DNA of 64,000 bases, taken from NCBI RefSeq assembly GCF_022664435.1, contig NZ_JAKREU010000008.1, forward strand, positions 1 to 64,000, in the 5' to 3' direction. The number at the start of each line of letters is the position of its first letter. Position 1 is the first letter of the stretch. The notes under the pieces were generated by a model. The model worked only from the letters and a program-made list of their open reading frames with translations, did not search any database and was not told where the DNA came from. Source of the DNA: Sphingomonas panni. Its GTDB lineage: Bacteria; Pseudomonadota; Alphaproteobacteria; Sphingomonadales; Sphingomonadaceae. Position numbers and translations under genes: made by a program. Of this stretch, positions 50,798-60,900 are shown piece by piece.

Positions 50798-52581
50798 GCG
50801 CGTGCCTCCGGCGGCAGATAGAGCCGTTCGCTCCCCATCTGCCGGCGCGCTTCGGCGATAACGGCATCGGAGAAGACCGGCAGGACCTGGACCGTGATCC
50901 GGGTGTGGACGCGGCCGAACTTGGCGGCCCAGTCGCTCGCCGGCAGGCTGCATCGCTGCTCTTCGACGAACGCGAGAAAGGCGAGGATCGCGGGGAGCTT
51001 GCGCGCGGTGATGACGGCGTTGGGACAATCGAGGCAGCCCCAGAAGGGCTGCGCGCAGGGCGAACCGGGCTCGGCGAAAGGACTGCTATGGAAGCCCGCG
51101 CAGGCGGCGAGCCAGACATCCTGTTCGCCGTCGAGCACCGGACCCACCGTATCAGCCGACATCAGCGACGCGACCTGTTCGGGCGCTTCGCGCAGCGCCT
51201 GCTCGGCGGTGGGTGGAAGCACGGTCGGCATCGCCGCAGCGACCGCTGCGCGGAAGGCATCGGCGACGGCCGCCTCGTGCAACGGCCGGAGCGACGGCAG
51301 ATCGGCATAGTGGCGCGCCGCAACCTCGCGGGTGTGACCGACCGCGAAGCGGGCCATATGCCCCTCGGTCTTGGTGTACCATAACGCCTTGTGGGTCTTG
51401 CGCAGCCGGGAAAGCAGCAGATGGAGCGGCTTCCCATCATCGCCGGCGATACCATGGCGACGAGCCCAGGCGGCGAGTTGGAACTTGGGATCGACGATGC
51501 CGGCGCGAAGGCCGCCAACGTTGTGATAGAGCCAGAGGCAATCGTCGGTCAGATGCTCGCGTGCGACGGCGGTGACGTCGATCAGGCGACGCATGAGGCC
51601 GCCGGGTGTGCCGCTACCACCATCGCGGACCCGCATGCTCTTGTGCTCGGCACCGCGGGCGCGGCGCTTCAGATAGCGCAGCTCCACCGTGCCGGCATGC
51701 GGGTTGGTGAGACAATCCACGGTCAGCGTCTTCAGGCACTCCGGCTCGAGGCCGGTATCGAGCGTGAGCAGCACGAGCAGCGCCGGCAGATCGCGCGCGA
51801 GCAGATGATGGCGGCCATGCAGGTCGTCGATGAGCGTGCTGATCGGCAATCCGCGCCGCATGCGCATGAAATAGAGGCGCTTCAGCGCGGGCTGGTCTGC
51901 GACGATAAAGCCCTGCCGCGCGATGATCGCTTCGACATCGGCGCGCGCCCTGGCGACGACAGGGTCGCCCTCATCAGTGCGGTCGTCGGCGCCGAGGCGG
52001 CGAAGCATCGCTTCGATATCGGCCCTCGCGGCGTCGCGCAGCGCGCGGGCGACGAAGGGGCTATAGGCATCGCGCGGGGTCGAGCGGCCCGCCGAAGTGG
52101 CCAGCGTGTAGCGCAGCCGCTCATGCAGGTCGGGCGCGATCCGATCGGGCCGGTCTGCCTCGATCGCGCGCAGCGTGTTGATGACCTTGCCGACCGTTAT
52201 GTGCCGGTGGATCGCGCCCATCCCACGCCGTTCGAGCGCGGACGCAAAGCCATCGATATGGACTGCGCGCAGGTCGTTGACGCCGGTCACCTCCGGCGCA
52301 TCATCGCCAAGCCAGGCGAAGAAGTGGCGATAGACCTGAACATACTGCTTGATGACGCTGGCCGCACCGATGGGGCCGCCGAGCGCCGCCGATCGACGCA
52401 GCGCACCGGCGAAAGCGATGGCGAGTGGGCGAGGATCGAGCCCGGTCATATCGACTAGGACCGTTCCGCCATGCCGCGCCTCGATGGTGAACTTGAGGCC
52501 GAGCACAGGATCGGGCTGCGATCGCTCCGGCGTGATCGGCGCAAAGGCGACAGGCCGGCCCTTGCGGGGACGCCCGCTCAT
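50794..52581 (-). CDS. ginB: tyrosine recombinase GinB, island 2
   Basis: 595 aa from MSGRPRKGRPVAFAP at 52581, overlapping the ginA stop. Catalytic region is degenerate as in island 1: DTGLEPECLKTLTVDCL lacks the usual Arg, then RLRKTHKALWY and VGHTREVAARHYADL. C-terminal Cys cluster ACAGF, PCAQPF, GCLDCPNAVITARKLP. Confidence 0.86.
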   Translation of the reverse strand: MSGRPRKGRPVAFAPITPERSQPDPVLGLKFTIEARHGGTVLVDMTGLDPRPLAIAFAGALRRSAALGGPIGAASVIKQYVQVYRHFFAWLGDDAPEVTGVNDLRAVHIDGFASALERRGMGAIHRHITVGKVINTLRAIEADRPDRIAPDLHERLRYTLATSAGRSTPRDAYSPFVARALRDAARADIEAMLRRLGADDRTDEGDPVVARARADVEAIIARQGFIVADQPALKRLYFMRMRRGLPISTLIDDLHGRHHLLARDLPALLVLLTLDTGLEPECLKTLTVDCLTNPHAGTVELRYLKRRARGAEHKSMRVRDGGSGTPGGLMRRLIDVTAVAREHLTDDCLWLYHNVGGLRAGIVDPKFQLAAWARRHGIAGDDGKPLHLLLSRLRKTHKALWYTKTEGHMARFAVGHTREVAARHYADLPSLRPLHEAAVADAFRAAVAAAMPTVLPPTAEQALREAPEQVASLMSADTVGPVLDGEQDVWLAACAGFHSSPFAEPGSPCAQPFWGCLDCPNAVITARKLPAILAFLAFVEEQRCSLPASDWAAKFGRVHTRITVQVLPVFSDAVIAEARRQMGSERLYLPPEARA

Positions 52582-53927
52582 ACGCCTTGCGGCCCCGGCA
52601 GTAACGCCAGCAGCTCCTCGACGGCCGCGTCCACCGTATCGGCGCGGGTCGCGATATGGTCGAGGTAGATATAGGTGGTGGTGAGGCTGGCGTGGCCAAG
52701 CAGGCGTTGCACCTGTTGCAGCGGGTCGCCCAGGATCAGCCGATAGCTCTCCACCGGCCCCACCGGCAATGCCGCTTCGCGCAGCCGCTGCTGGATCAGC
52801 AAGGCGAGCATATGGACTGCGAAGGCGTGGCGAAGCTGGTGCGGGCTGATCGACAGCGGGAAGCCGTTCTGTGCGCACCGCTTGCAGGCGCGGGTGAAGA
52901 TCACCTCCCACGAGTTGGGGCGGACAGGCTGGCCGACCTCGGTCAGCCATAGCGCCGCCGGCTCGCGGGGCGTTCCATCCTCGTCGCACAGGATCAGGCG
53001 GCATCGTTCCTCCGGGGTGCAGATATCGCGCATGCGGTCGAGACCGGCGCGGGTGACAGGGATCGGTCGGTCGAAGCTGGCCGCACCGTCGCGCGCGGCG
53101 AACTTGGCCACGCCCGCGGCGCGCTCGACCGCGACATAGGCGGCGATCTGACGAAGCAGCCGGCGTGGGACCAGAACGCTGCGTCCGCGGTCGCCCTTGG
53201 TGAGCGGCGGCGGAAGGGGCAACCAAAGTTGTTGGACGTCACCGTCCTCGCGGTCGATCGCCGCGAGCTCGACGGTGAGCAAGCCCGACGCCTCTTCGAG
53301 GCGCAGGCCGGTGGTGACGAGAAGATCCGCGAACAGCGCGTTGCGCAGCCCATTACGGTCGCGAGCGCCGGGGCGCTCCGTGCCGTCAGGGGTGAGCCCG
53401 CGCAGGCCGACCTCGCGGAAAATGCGGTAGTCGTCCATCGTGACGAACCGGACATCCGATCGCCTGGCGACACGTTCATAGGCATCGTTGCGCGCCGCGA
53501 TCATGCCGCGACGGCCACCTTGCGCCGGTCGCCACACGGCGCGGCGGCTGAACGGCGCGTCGGCGATCAACCCTTGCTGCTCGCCCCAACGGTAAAGGCG
53601 ATCGAGGCTGGCGACGGCGCGGTTCCAGCTTGCCGCCGTTATCCGGTGATCGGCATCGTCGCGGCGTCGCTCACGATGATAGGCGTCGACATCGTCGCGG
53701 GTCGCAGCCCACACGGTCTTGCCGCAGGCATCGAGAAAACGAAGCCAGACTACGACATCATAGGCGTAGGCGCGAAGCGAGTGCCGCGAGCGGACGCCCG
53801 ACAGCGGCAGGTCGAGAAAGAAGCGATCCAGATCGGGATCGTAGAGCGCGTCGTCGCGCTGGATCAGCGGCACATGCGCATCGAGGCCCCTGGCCTCGCG
53901 ACGCTCGCAAACAGTAATGATCGACAC
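52578..53927 (-). CDS. ginA: tyrosine recombinase GinA, island 2
   Basis: 449 aa. Full catalytic set: Arg in VTTGLRLEEASGLL, SPHQLRHAFAVH, LGHASLTTTYIYLDH with the nucleophile Tyr. An N-terminal core-binding domain lies around residues 45-135. First gene of the inward-reading gin operon, about 200 bp from the island end. Confidence 0.9.
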   Translation of the reverse strand: MSIITVCERREARGLDAHVPLIQRDDALYDPDLDRFFLDLPLSGVRSRHSLRAYAYDVVVWLRFLDACGKTVWAATRDDVDAYHRERRRDDADHRITAASWNRAVASLDRLYRWGEQQGLIADAPFSRRAVWRPAQGGRRGMIAARNDAYERVARRSDVRFVTMDDYRIFREVGLRGLTPDGTERPGARDRNGLRNALFADLLVTTGLRLEEASGLLTVELAAIDREDGDVQQLWLPLPPPLTKGDRGRSVLVPRRLLRQIAAYVAVERAAGVAKFAARDGAASFDRPIPVTRAGLDRMRDICTPEERCRLILCDEDGTPREPAALWLTEVGQPVRPNSWEVIFTRACKRCAQNGFPLSISPHQLRHAFAVHMLALLIQQRLREAALPVGPVESYRLILGDPLQQVQRLLGHASLTTTYIYLDHIATRADTVDAAVEELLALLPGPQGV

Positions 53928-54003
53928 CGGCGCGAAGCCCTCCCCCCGGACCCCCCACCCGGAAGCTGACCTTCACACCGATGCGCGCTATGGCCCGGCA
54001 GCT

Positions 54004-54053
54004 ATCAGGCTGGCCTCCGCCAGCTCTTGGGTCAGCGCTACGGCCAGCCTGAT
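54004..54053. repeat. 12-bp perfect inverted repeat between ginA and the island end
   Basis: ATCAGGCTGGCC and GGCCAGCCTGAT, 26-bp spacer. Position between the terminal repeat and ginA suggests recombinase binding or an operator for the gin operon. Confidence 0.55.
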
Positions 54054-54109
54054 TACTGCCTACCGTGGGCGTCCATCGCCGACCTTACTGCAATGTTGCG
54101 GACGGCGCA

Positions 54110-54122
54110 GACTGTCCAGATA
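54110..54122 (-). repeat. island 2 right terminal inverted repeat
   Basis: Minus strand TATCTGGACAGTC, partner of 44031-44043. Confidence 0.7.
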
Positions 54123-54126
54123 ATGC

Positions 54127-54825
54127 AACCAGCTCTTCGAGCGCGTAAGCCTTGTCACCAAATTTCTTCCCGAATGTTCGATCCAAGCGAGACTGATGCC
54201 CGGTCCAGTGAGCGTGCTCATGTGCGAGGATAGAGGCATGAGCGTCGGCGGACCTGAAGCTGCCGGCGTGCGGCATCTGGATGAAGTCGAAAGTCGGGCT
54301 GAAGAAGGCTCGGTCGCCGCCCCGACGCACTCGCGACGGTATCGCCGAGAAGAAGGCGTCGATGCGATCCTGTCGCGCCGACAACAGCGCAGGGGTCGGT
54401 GGGACCGGCCGGGCATAGAAGTAGCTCGGGAGGCCCTCGATCTCGTCGGCATTGAAGACGGTGTACGAGCGCAGGAATCGGATCAGCTTGTCGGCCGACA
54501 GGCCGAGCAGGTTCGGTTGCGCCTTCTTGCGGAAGGTGGAGCTGTAAACAGAGAACGATGGCTGCGCCTCACGGCGGACCAGTCCGCCAAGCTCCTCGGC
54601 CTGACGCGCCGTCATCCAGTAGCGGCTTTTGAAGCCGAGGAAGTCGGCCATCGCCCATAGCCAGATCGAGTTGATTCCGAGGTACGGAGTCCCTTCGTGG
54701 CGCAGCGGGCGCCCACCTTCTCCGGTCACCGACCACGGACGCTGCCATGGAACGGTGCCGGCCTCGAGCTTGGCGATGATGGTGTCGGTAATTGCGGCCG
54801 CGATGTCGCGAGTGCCTGCGGGCAT
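54127..54825 (-). pseudogene. ardC: backbone ardC, N-terminal half
   Basis: 233 native residues from MPAGTRDIAAAITDTIIAKL, including LGINSIWLWAM of the ssDNA-binding domain and the zincin motif HEHAH at 202-206. The frame then enters the island and stops at 54085. It is the partner of 43817-44026. Both halves together would be an intact 302-aa ArdC. Confidence 0.88.
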
Positions 54826-54913
54826 GGCACGGCTCCTCGAATGGACGTGAAAAGAAGCTGCCGACGCTGCGGTGAGGCAGCGCCGGCAGCGAGGTTGCCC
54901 AGCGGGTGCGCTG

Positions 54914-57181
54914 TTACTCGGCCGCGACCAGGTGGTCGGTCGTGTCGTCGTTCTGGTTATCCGGGTGCGGGACCTCACCCGTGACACTGCCGTCGTCGGC
55001 CTCGGCGGTCTCGTCATCCTCGGTGGGTTCACCGTCCCCGTCGGCGATCAGTGCGCCAAGATCGTCGTCTTCGCCTTCGCCGTCGGCGTCGCCGATGAGC
55101 CCCGCAAGCTCGTCCTGGCCATCGTCCGCGGCCAGCTCGTTCGACGGCTTGTCATTGAACCGCATCGCCGAGGGCACCCAGGCGAGCGCCTTGTCCTTGA
55201 TCTCGGTTTCGACGATCGCGTCACCGGCGAACAGCTTCTGGCACGACGCCGAGATGTCCGGCTTCTTGCTGCTCGCGTGACGGCTCGTCAGCGCAGGACC
55301 GCCGACCTCGTCGAGGAGCGACAACAGCGCGCCCTTGGGAACGCGGTCGAAGAAATTCTCCGACGTGGGACGCCACCAACTGGCAACGTCGATCTCGAGG
55401 ATCGTGGCGAGGCGGTTCTGGAGCGGGATCTGCTGGGTGGCGCCGTAGCCTTCCTTCGCCTCGAACGACGTCGCGACGATCCACGCCATCCAGGCCGCCT
55501 TCGTCTCGTCGGCCAGCACTCGGAACGCCTCGAAGCGAGCGACCTTGTCGGTTGCCTCGGTCCAGGTCGCATCCAGACTGTCGTGGACCTCGGCGAGATA
55601 ATCTCGCGCACGCGAGTTGGGCACGTTATTCGCCAATACCGGATCCTGCGGCAGCGCGGCGCGGATCGTCGTGCCGTTGCCGGTGCCGCGATGGCTGCGT
55701 GCTTCGATCATGGCGAAGATCATATAGTCCAGCGCGAGACCGGGGTTCGCCTGCAATGCCGCGCCGAGCACGTCGCGACGCTGGATGGCGAGCTGATCGA
55801 GGAGCACCTGGCTCATCTGCTTGCCGCCGGGGGCGGCGCGGTCGGGCTCGACGATCGCGGTGGTGCTGCCCCGGAAGCTCGACCGTCCAGTGCCCTCCTC
55901 GATGCGGAAGGTCGGGGTCTGGATACCACGCGGCGTGACCTCGCCATCGTCATCGCTGGTCGCGTCACCGTGCTCACCATCAGCCTCGCCAGCGACGTCA
56001 TCGATCGCATCGGGCTCGACCATCGTGACCGTCAGAGGCGTCTCGCTGTAGAAGGTGTCGTCGAGCACCATCTCGCCCGCGTGCGACAGCGTGAGGAACG
56101 TGCCGACACGCGACGCGAGTTCGGGAGGCATCATTACCGGCCGATTTTCGAGGGCATGCAGTTCCGCAGCGAGCGCGTCGTACTGCTCCTCGATCGCGAT
56201 GTACGCCTCGTCAGCCAACGTGCCGCTTTCGAGCTGCTCCTGCAGCGGCTCCAGCAACGCCTCGATCTCGACGGCGCGGGCGCCCTGCTCCTCGGTCATC
56301 GGCTCGGTCGGCAGGGCCACCGGATAGAGGCCGCGGGCGGCATCGTAGGTGCTGTTCGATGCGACCGGTCGGATCCAAGCCAGGCCGCGCTCGTCGCCGA
56401 TGCGCTTCGCTTCGGCTTCCATCTTCTCGGCCGCGAGCTTCTGGACGATTTCGGGGTTCGACCAGCGATCGTCACCCTCGCTGAAGAGCTCGCGCTCGAT
56501 GATACCGCCGGCGGCTTCGTAGGCGTCCGCGCCGACAAGCAATGCGACCGGATCGTTGCTGCGCATGTCGTCGTTGGCGATCATGCGACGGATCATGTCG
56601 GCGTTGTAGTAGCTGCTGTTGCCGTAGGTATTCCAGACCTTCAGCTGGCGGTCATGGCTGGCCGTCGAGCCGTATGCCTTGGCCATCTCGAGGCTGATCT
56701 TCTCGTCGGCGAGCGCATCGAAGATCGGCTCGGCGAGGTCGGCAAGCCGCAGGCGCCCTTCCACGAAGCGGCGGGTCACGCCGAACCGACGGGCAATACC
56801 ATCGATGTCGCCGCCCTGAGATTGAATGATCTGGAAGCCGCGGCACTCGTCAGCCGGGTTCATCGCGTCGCGCTGGAAATTCTCGACCAGCGAGACTTCG
56901 GACAGTTCGCTCTCGGGGCCCGTCATCAGCTTGACCGGCACATCATAGTCGTCGGCGTTGATCTCGCCACGTTCGACCAGGAGCATCAGGCCCCGGTAGC
57001 GGCTTTCGCCGGCAACGATGCCGAAGTGACCGCGCGGCTTCTTCAGCGGCGTCACGATGAGGTTCTGGAGGATGCCGCGTGCGGAGATGCTCGCGGCGAA
57101 GCTCTCGGCCTTGTCGGCACGACGCTTACGGACATTGACGTCGGAGGGGACGAGCTTCGACAGCTTGACGGACTGGATCAT
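54914..57181 (-). CDS. ParB/RepB-type protein (large, acidic tail)
   Basis: 755 aa. ParB N-terminal domain (KLVPSDVNVRKRRADKAESF; VAGESRYRG; LVENFQRDAMNPAD), then a KorB-like helix-turn-helix (IARRFGVTRRFVEGRLRLAD). The rest, ~600 aa, is an extension with low-complexity acidic tails (DGEGEDDDLGALIADGDGE). Such long ParB-like proteins are markers of alphaproteobacterial plasmids and ICEs; no ParA lies beside it, so the role may be regulatory rather than partition. Purine-rich leader upstream. Confidence 0.85.
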   Translation of the reverse strand: MIQSVKLSKLVPSDVNVRKRRADKAESFAASISARGILQNLIVTPLKKPRGHFGIVAGESRYRGLMLLVERGEINADDYDVPVKLMTGPESELSEVSLVENFQRDAMNPADECRGFQIIQSQGGDIDGIARRFGVTRRFVEGRLRLADLAEPIFDALADEKISLEMAKAYGSTASHDRQLKVWNTYGNSSYYNADMIRRMIANDDMRSNDPVALLVGADAYEAAGGIIERELFSEGDDRWSNPEIVQKLAAEKMEAEAKRIGDERGLAWIRPVASNSTYDAARGLYPVALPTEPMTEEQGARAVEIEALLEPLQEQLESGTLADEAYIAIEEQYDALAAELHALENRPVMMPPELASRVGTFLTLSHAGEMVLDDTFYSETPLTVTMVEPDAIDDVAGEADGEHGDATSDDDGEVTPRGIQTPTFRIEEGTGRSSFRGSTTAIVEPDRAAPGGKQMSQVLLDQLAIQRRDVLGAALQANPGLALDYMIFAMIEARSHRGTGNGTTIRAALPQDPVLANNVPNSRARDYLAEVHDSLDATWTEATDKVARFEAFRVLADETKAAWMAWIVATSFEAKEGYGATQQIPLQNRLATILEIDVASWWRPTSENFFDRVPKGALLSLLDEVGGPALTSRHASSKKPDISASCQKLFAGDAIVETEIKDKALAWVPSAMRFNDKPSNELAADDGQDELAGLIGDADGEGEDDDLGALIADGDGEPTEDDETAEADDGSVTGEVPHPDNQNDDTTDHLVAAE

Positions 57182-57230
57182 GGGAAATCACCCTTATTGC
57201 TGAGCATCCGACATTCTCGCCGGACACCTT

Positions 57231-57250
57231 CTCCCTCCCCCTTCTCTCCC
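57231..57250 (-). promoter_or_regulatory. purine-rich leader tract (ParB-like gene)
   Basis: Transcript strand GGGAGAGAAGGGGGAGGGAG, next to a GCAGCCGGAGCC hairpin arm, 50-69 nt upstream of the ATG. Confidence 0.42.
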
Positions 57251-57370
57251 TGGCTCCGGCTGCTTCGGAACGTGACATGTTCCTGGCCCGTTCAGTGTTG
57301 CCGCGTGGGCGCTCCGGGCTATGAAGGTGACGTCGCGCCCGCGACCTTCCCCTGACTATCGGGATCCAAG

Positions 57371-57868
57371 ATGAGCGAAGATACGAACCCCGTCGAACTG
57401 GCGACCGAGCTGACGATCGCGTGGCTATCAAACCCGAATACACGGACCTCGGCCGACGACGTTCCAGCTTTCCTGAAAGCGATGCACGAAGCGGTCGCGA
57501 CACTAGGCGCCGGCCCGAATGAGGCGACCGCCGAGCCTGCTGCCGCTGAATATACGCCGGCTGTATCGGTGCGGAAGTCGCTGGCGAGCAAGGACCACAT
57601 CGTCAGCATGATCGATGGAAAGCCGTACAAGACGCTGCGCCGTCATCTTGCGGGTCACGGCTTGACCCCGGATGATTATCGTCAGCGTTACGGGCTGAAG
57701 GCCGATTATCCGATGGTCGCGGAAGCCTACAGCGAAGCCCGTCGGGATATGGCCAAGAAGATCGGTCTCGGACGCAAGCCTGGTCAGAAGCCGGGTGCTG
57801 CAGCGGCCGAGGCCCCGGTCAGCAAGCCGCGCCGGACCAAGAAGGCTGCGGAAGCGGCCGAAGCCTGA
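57371..57868 (+). CDS. MucR/Ros-family transcriptional regulator
   Basis: 165 aa. Family core VRKSLASKDHIVSMIDGKPY, KTLRRHLAGHGLTPDDYRQR and YGLKADYPMVAEAYSEARRD. The usual Ros zinc-finger CxxC is replaced (ASKDHIVSM), as in some MucR paralogues. C-terminal Lys/Ala-rich tail. Divergent from the ParB-like gene; a candidate regulator of the backbone. Confidence 0.9.
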   Translation: MSEDTNPVELATELTIAWLSNPNTRTSADDVPAFLKAMHEAVATLGAGPNEATAEPAAAEYTPAVSVRKSLASKDHIVSMIDGKPYKTLRRHLAGHGLTPDDYRQRYGLKADYPMVAEAYSEARRDMAKKIGLGRKPGQKPGAAAAEAPVSKPRRTKKAAEAAEA

Positions 57869-57912
57869 TTGGGTGGCCGGTCCGCCCGTCAGGGGTAGGA
57901 TCGGCCAACCCT

Positions 57913-60900
57913 TCATGCCACCTTGAGGAGCTTCTCGAGGATCGTGCTGGCCTCGCCGACCGGTACGAACACGCGCGTCCGATAGGCGATGATCTCCGTG
58001 AAGCATCCCAGCGCCTTGAGGTAGGCAAGTTGCTGAGCTGGAGCGCGCTCGATCTCGATCCGCTGCGCACCGTTCACGAAAGAACGGCGGATCGTCATCT
58101 CGAACGGCCGAACCACGTCGACGCTGCGGCCCGACAGGACCGAATGTGCGATTGCCTCGACAGGCAGGTCCTCGCTCTTCGCGATCCCCAGCTTGGTGTA
58201 GAGCTGGACGACGTGTTGGTCGAACACGAGGCGGCCCAGCCACGAGTTGCCTTGTCCGTCGACGATACGGTTCACCGCGAGATGATCGGACGGGAGTGCC
58301 GACCAGATTGGCAGAAGCAGGCCCGTCGCGAGGCGGATCGTCTCGACCTCGGTCTGCCCTGCCAGTTCGGCGACCTCTTCGGCCCACTTGGTCTCGAACG
58401 TGGCGCGATCGATCACGTCCCAAGCGGACTCGAGCAGGTCGGTCTCGCCGATATATTCACGCCGGCACGGGCGCTGCAGTTCGAGCCGAGGGATCGGCTG
58501 CCCCTGTTCGTCCATCCACGGGCGAGCGTGTAGCTGCAACGCGACTTTGCCCGACCGCCCGTTCATGACAAAGGCCGCATCGCCGGCCCACTGCGCCGTT
58601 GTGAGGATGCGCTCCAAGGAAATCGGCGTCTTTTTGCGTGCGATCTCGATGGTGAGGAGATGGGACGTCGCGCCCGAAAGCGGGTCGGTGCGCAGCAGCG
58701 TATCATCGACGACGGTAGCGGTGTCCGCGGTGATGGTTTCAACGCCAACGTCGAGCGTGCCCGCTTCCCGGGCTGCAGCGACACGCGTTTCGACGAGCGA
58801 GAGGAACTCGTCGAAGATCACGTTCTGCAATCCGATCGGCAGGGCCAGGAGGCGATTGAGCCAGCGCTGGATAGGCGGCAGCTCTTCCTTCAGGCACCCG
58901 TCGCTGTCGTAGAGCTCAAGCCCGGTGCGCGCGCAGAAGTCGTCAAGAGTCGTGCTGGTCAGCTTACCTTTGTCGAGGAGGTGGAACCACGTAACGAGCG
59001 CGTCCTTGGCGTATTCGCTCTCGAGGTTGTCAGCCGGGTCGAAAAGGTTCTGCCCGCCGGTCTGGCGCTGCCCACGTGTCAGCGCGCCGAGGCTATCGAG
59101 CCGTCGTGCGATCGTCGAGGTGAAGCGGAGCTCACCCTTGCAGTCTGTCGTGACCGGTCGAAATAGCGGGGTCGAGGCTTGATGGGTGCGATGCGTGCGT
59201 CCGAGCCCCTGGATCGCTCGATCAGCGCGCCAGCCCGGCTCCAGAAGGAAGTGAACGCGCTGCTCTTGGTTCTTGGCGTCGAGGCTGGCGTGATAGGATC
59301 GTCCCGTCCCTCCAGCGTCGGAAAAGACCAGCACGCGCTTCGTGCCGGTCATGAAGGCCGCAGCCTCAACCTGGCTCGACCGAGCTGATCGGGTTTCGAC
59401 CTTCTGGCGCCCCTCGGAGGTGCAAACGAGCCGTTTGGATCGGCCTGTCACTTCGGCGACGTGGTCGGTGCCGAAGTGCTCGATCAAGGCGTCGAGCGCG
59501 GACTTGATCGGCGGAAGCCCGCAGATGTGTTCGAGCATGGCTTCACGGGCGGCGATGGCGTCGGGATTGTAGACCGGATTGCCAGCCTCGTCTGCCATCG
59601 GCCGCGACCGCGCGGTGCCGGTATCGTCGGTATAGGTTTCCATCTGGCGCGTCGGGAACGCTCGCTGCAGATAGTCGGCGATATACTCGGTGGGCGACAG
59701 GTCGATCGTGGGATCGGCGCGCTCCTCTGCCGACATCTGGTTGAGCCGGCGATCGAGGATCGCTTCGGCGGTGGTCACCAGCTGAAGCACGACCGATTGC
59801 CCAGCCTTCAGGTGCTGTTCCACCGCGGCGATGACCGTCGGGAGTTTCATCGCGAGAAGGACCTGACCGAAGAACCGCTGCTTGCAGGATTCGAGGCGCG
59901 ACCGGGCGGCCGCTTTTGCGCCGCTGTTGAGCGTCCCGCCTTCGAGGCCGTCGACGACGTTGGTAAACTCGAGCGCCGCCTCCATGTTCTGATGGATCAC
60001 GCTCCAGGCCTGCGCATAGGTGTCGTAGATCTCGATCTGCAGCGGCGTCAGCTCGTGCTTGAGGACGTCGTATTCGACGCCTGCGAAGCTGAGCGCCCTA
60101 GCCGTGTAGAGCCCGAGCGCTTTCAGATCGCGGGCAACGAGCTCCATGGCAGCGATGCCACCTTTCCGGATCTCGGCGATGAACGTCTCGCGACCGGCGA
60201 ACGCCGTCTCCGGCCCCCACAAGCCAAGCCGGACCGCATAGGCGAGATTGTTCACGTCGGATGCGCCCGTCGCGGACGCGTACAGAACGCGGGCGTCCGG
60301 GAGATGGTTCTGCAAAAGGACGCCGCAGATACCCTGCTGCGACCCATCCTTCTTGCCGAGCGCACCCTCGCCGCCCGCTACGCCGCCCATCTCGTGGGCC
60401 TCGTCAAATGCGATGACACCGTCGAAATCAGGCCCCGCCCAGTCTAGGATCTGCTGCAGGCGGCTGCTCTCGGTCCGCATCGAGCGCAGCGTCGGATAGG
60501 TGACGAACAGGACGCCCTCTTCGAGGCGGATCGCCTCGTCGATCTTCCAGTTAGAGACCGGCTGCACATCGCCCGCCATACCGCCCAGGGCGGACCAATC
60601 GCGCCGCGCATCCTCAAGGAGCGGCTCGTTCTTGGTCACCCAGATGTGGCGTCTGCGGCCCTGCAGCCAGCTGTCGAGAATGCACGCGGCCACCTGTCGC
60701 CCCTTACCCGCGCCGGTTCCATCGCCGAGGAAGAAGCCTTTCCGGTAGCTGCGGCCGTCCTCGTTCAGGGTGAGGCCAACGCCCTCCTTGTCTGGCTTGA
60801 ACATCCCCGGGAGCATCTGCGACCATGCGTGTCCGGCATAAATCACGGTCTCGAGCTGCGACGAGGACAGCATCCGCTCCGAGACGGTGCGCTCGGGAAG

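Larger units (their letters stand above)
44027..54126 (-). mobile_element. GInt-type island 2 (ginABC, ardC, mercury resistance)
   Basis: 10.1 kb inserted in the backbone ardC. Gin genes are at the right end and read inward. Cargo comprises a second ardC and a mer operon. Ends carry inverted repeats: TATCCTGACAGTC at 44031 reading in, TATCTGGACAGTC at 54122 reading in from the other side. The shared core at the junctions is GC (44025-44026 and 54125-54126). ginD is absent. Boundaries come from restoring the ardC frame. Confidence 0.87.

Noticed and set aside
54872-57355. 827-aa plus-strand frame opposite the ParB-like gene
   Set aside because: Antisense of a protein with ParB motifs; the long open frame is a codon-bias effect.
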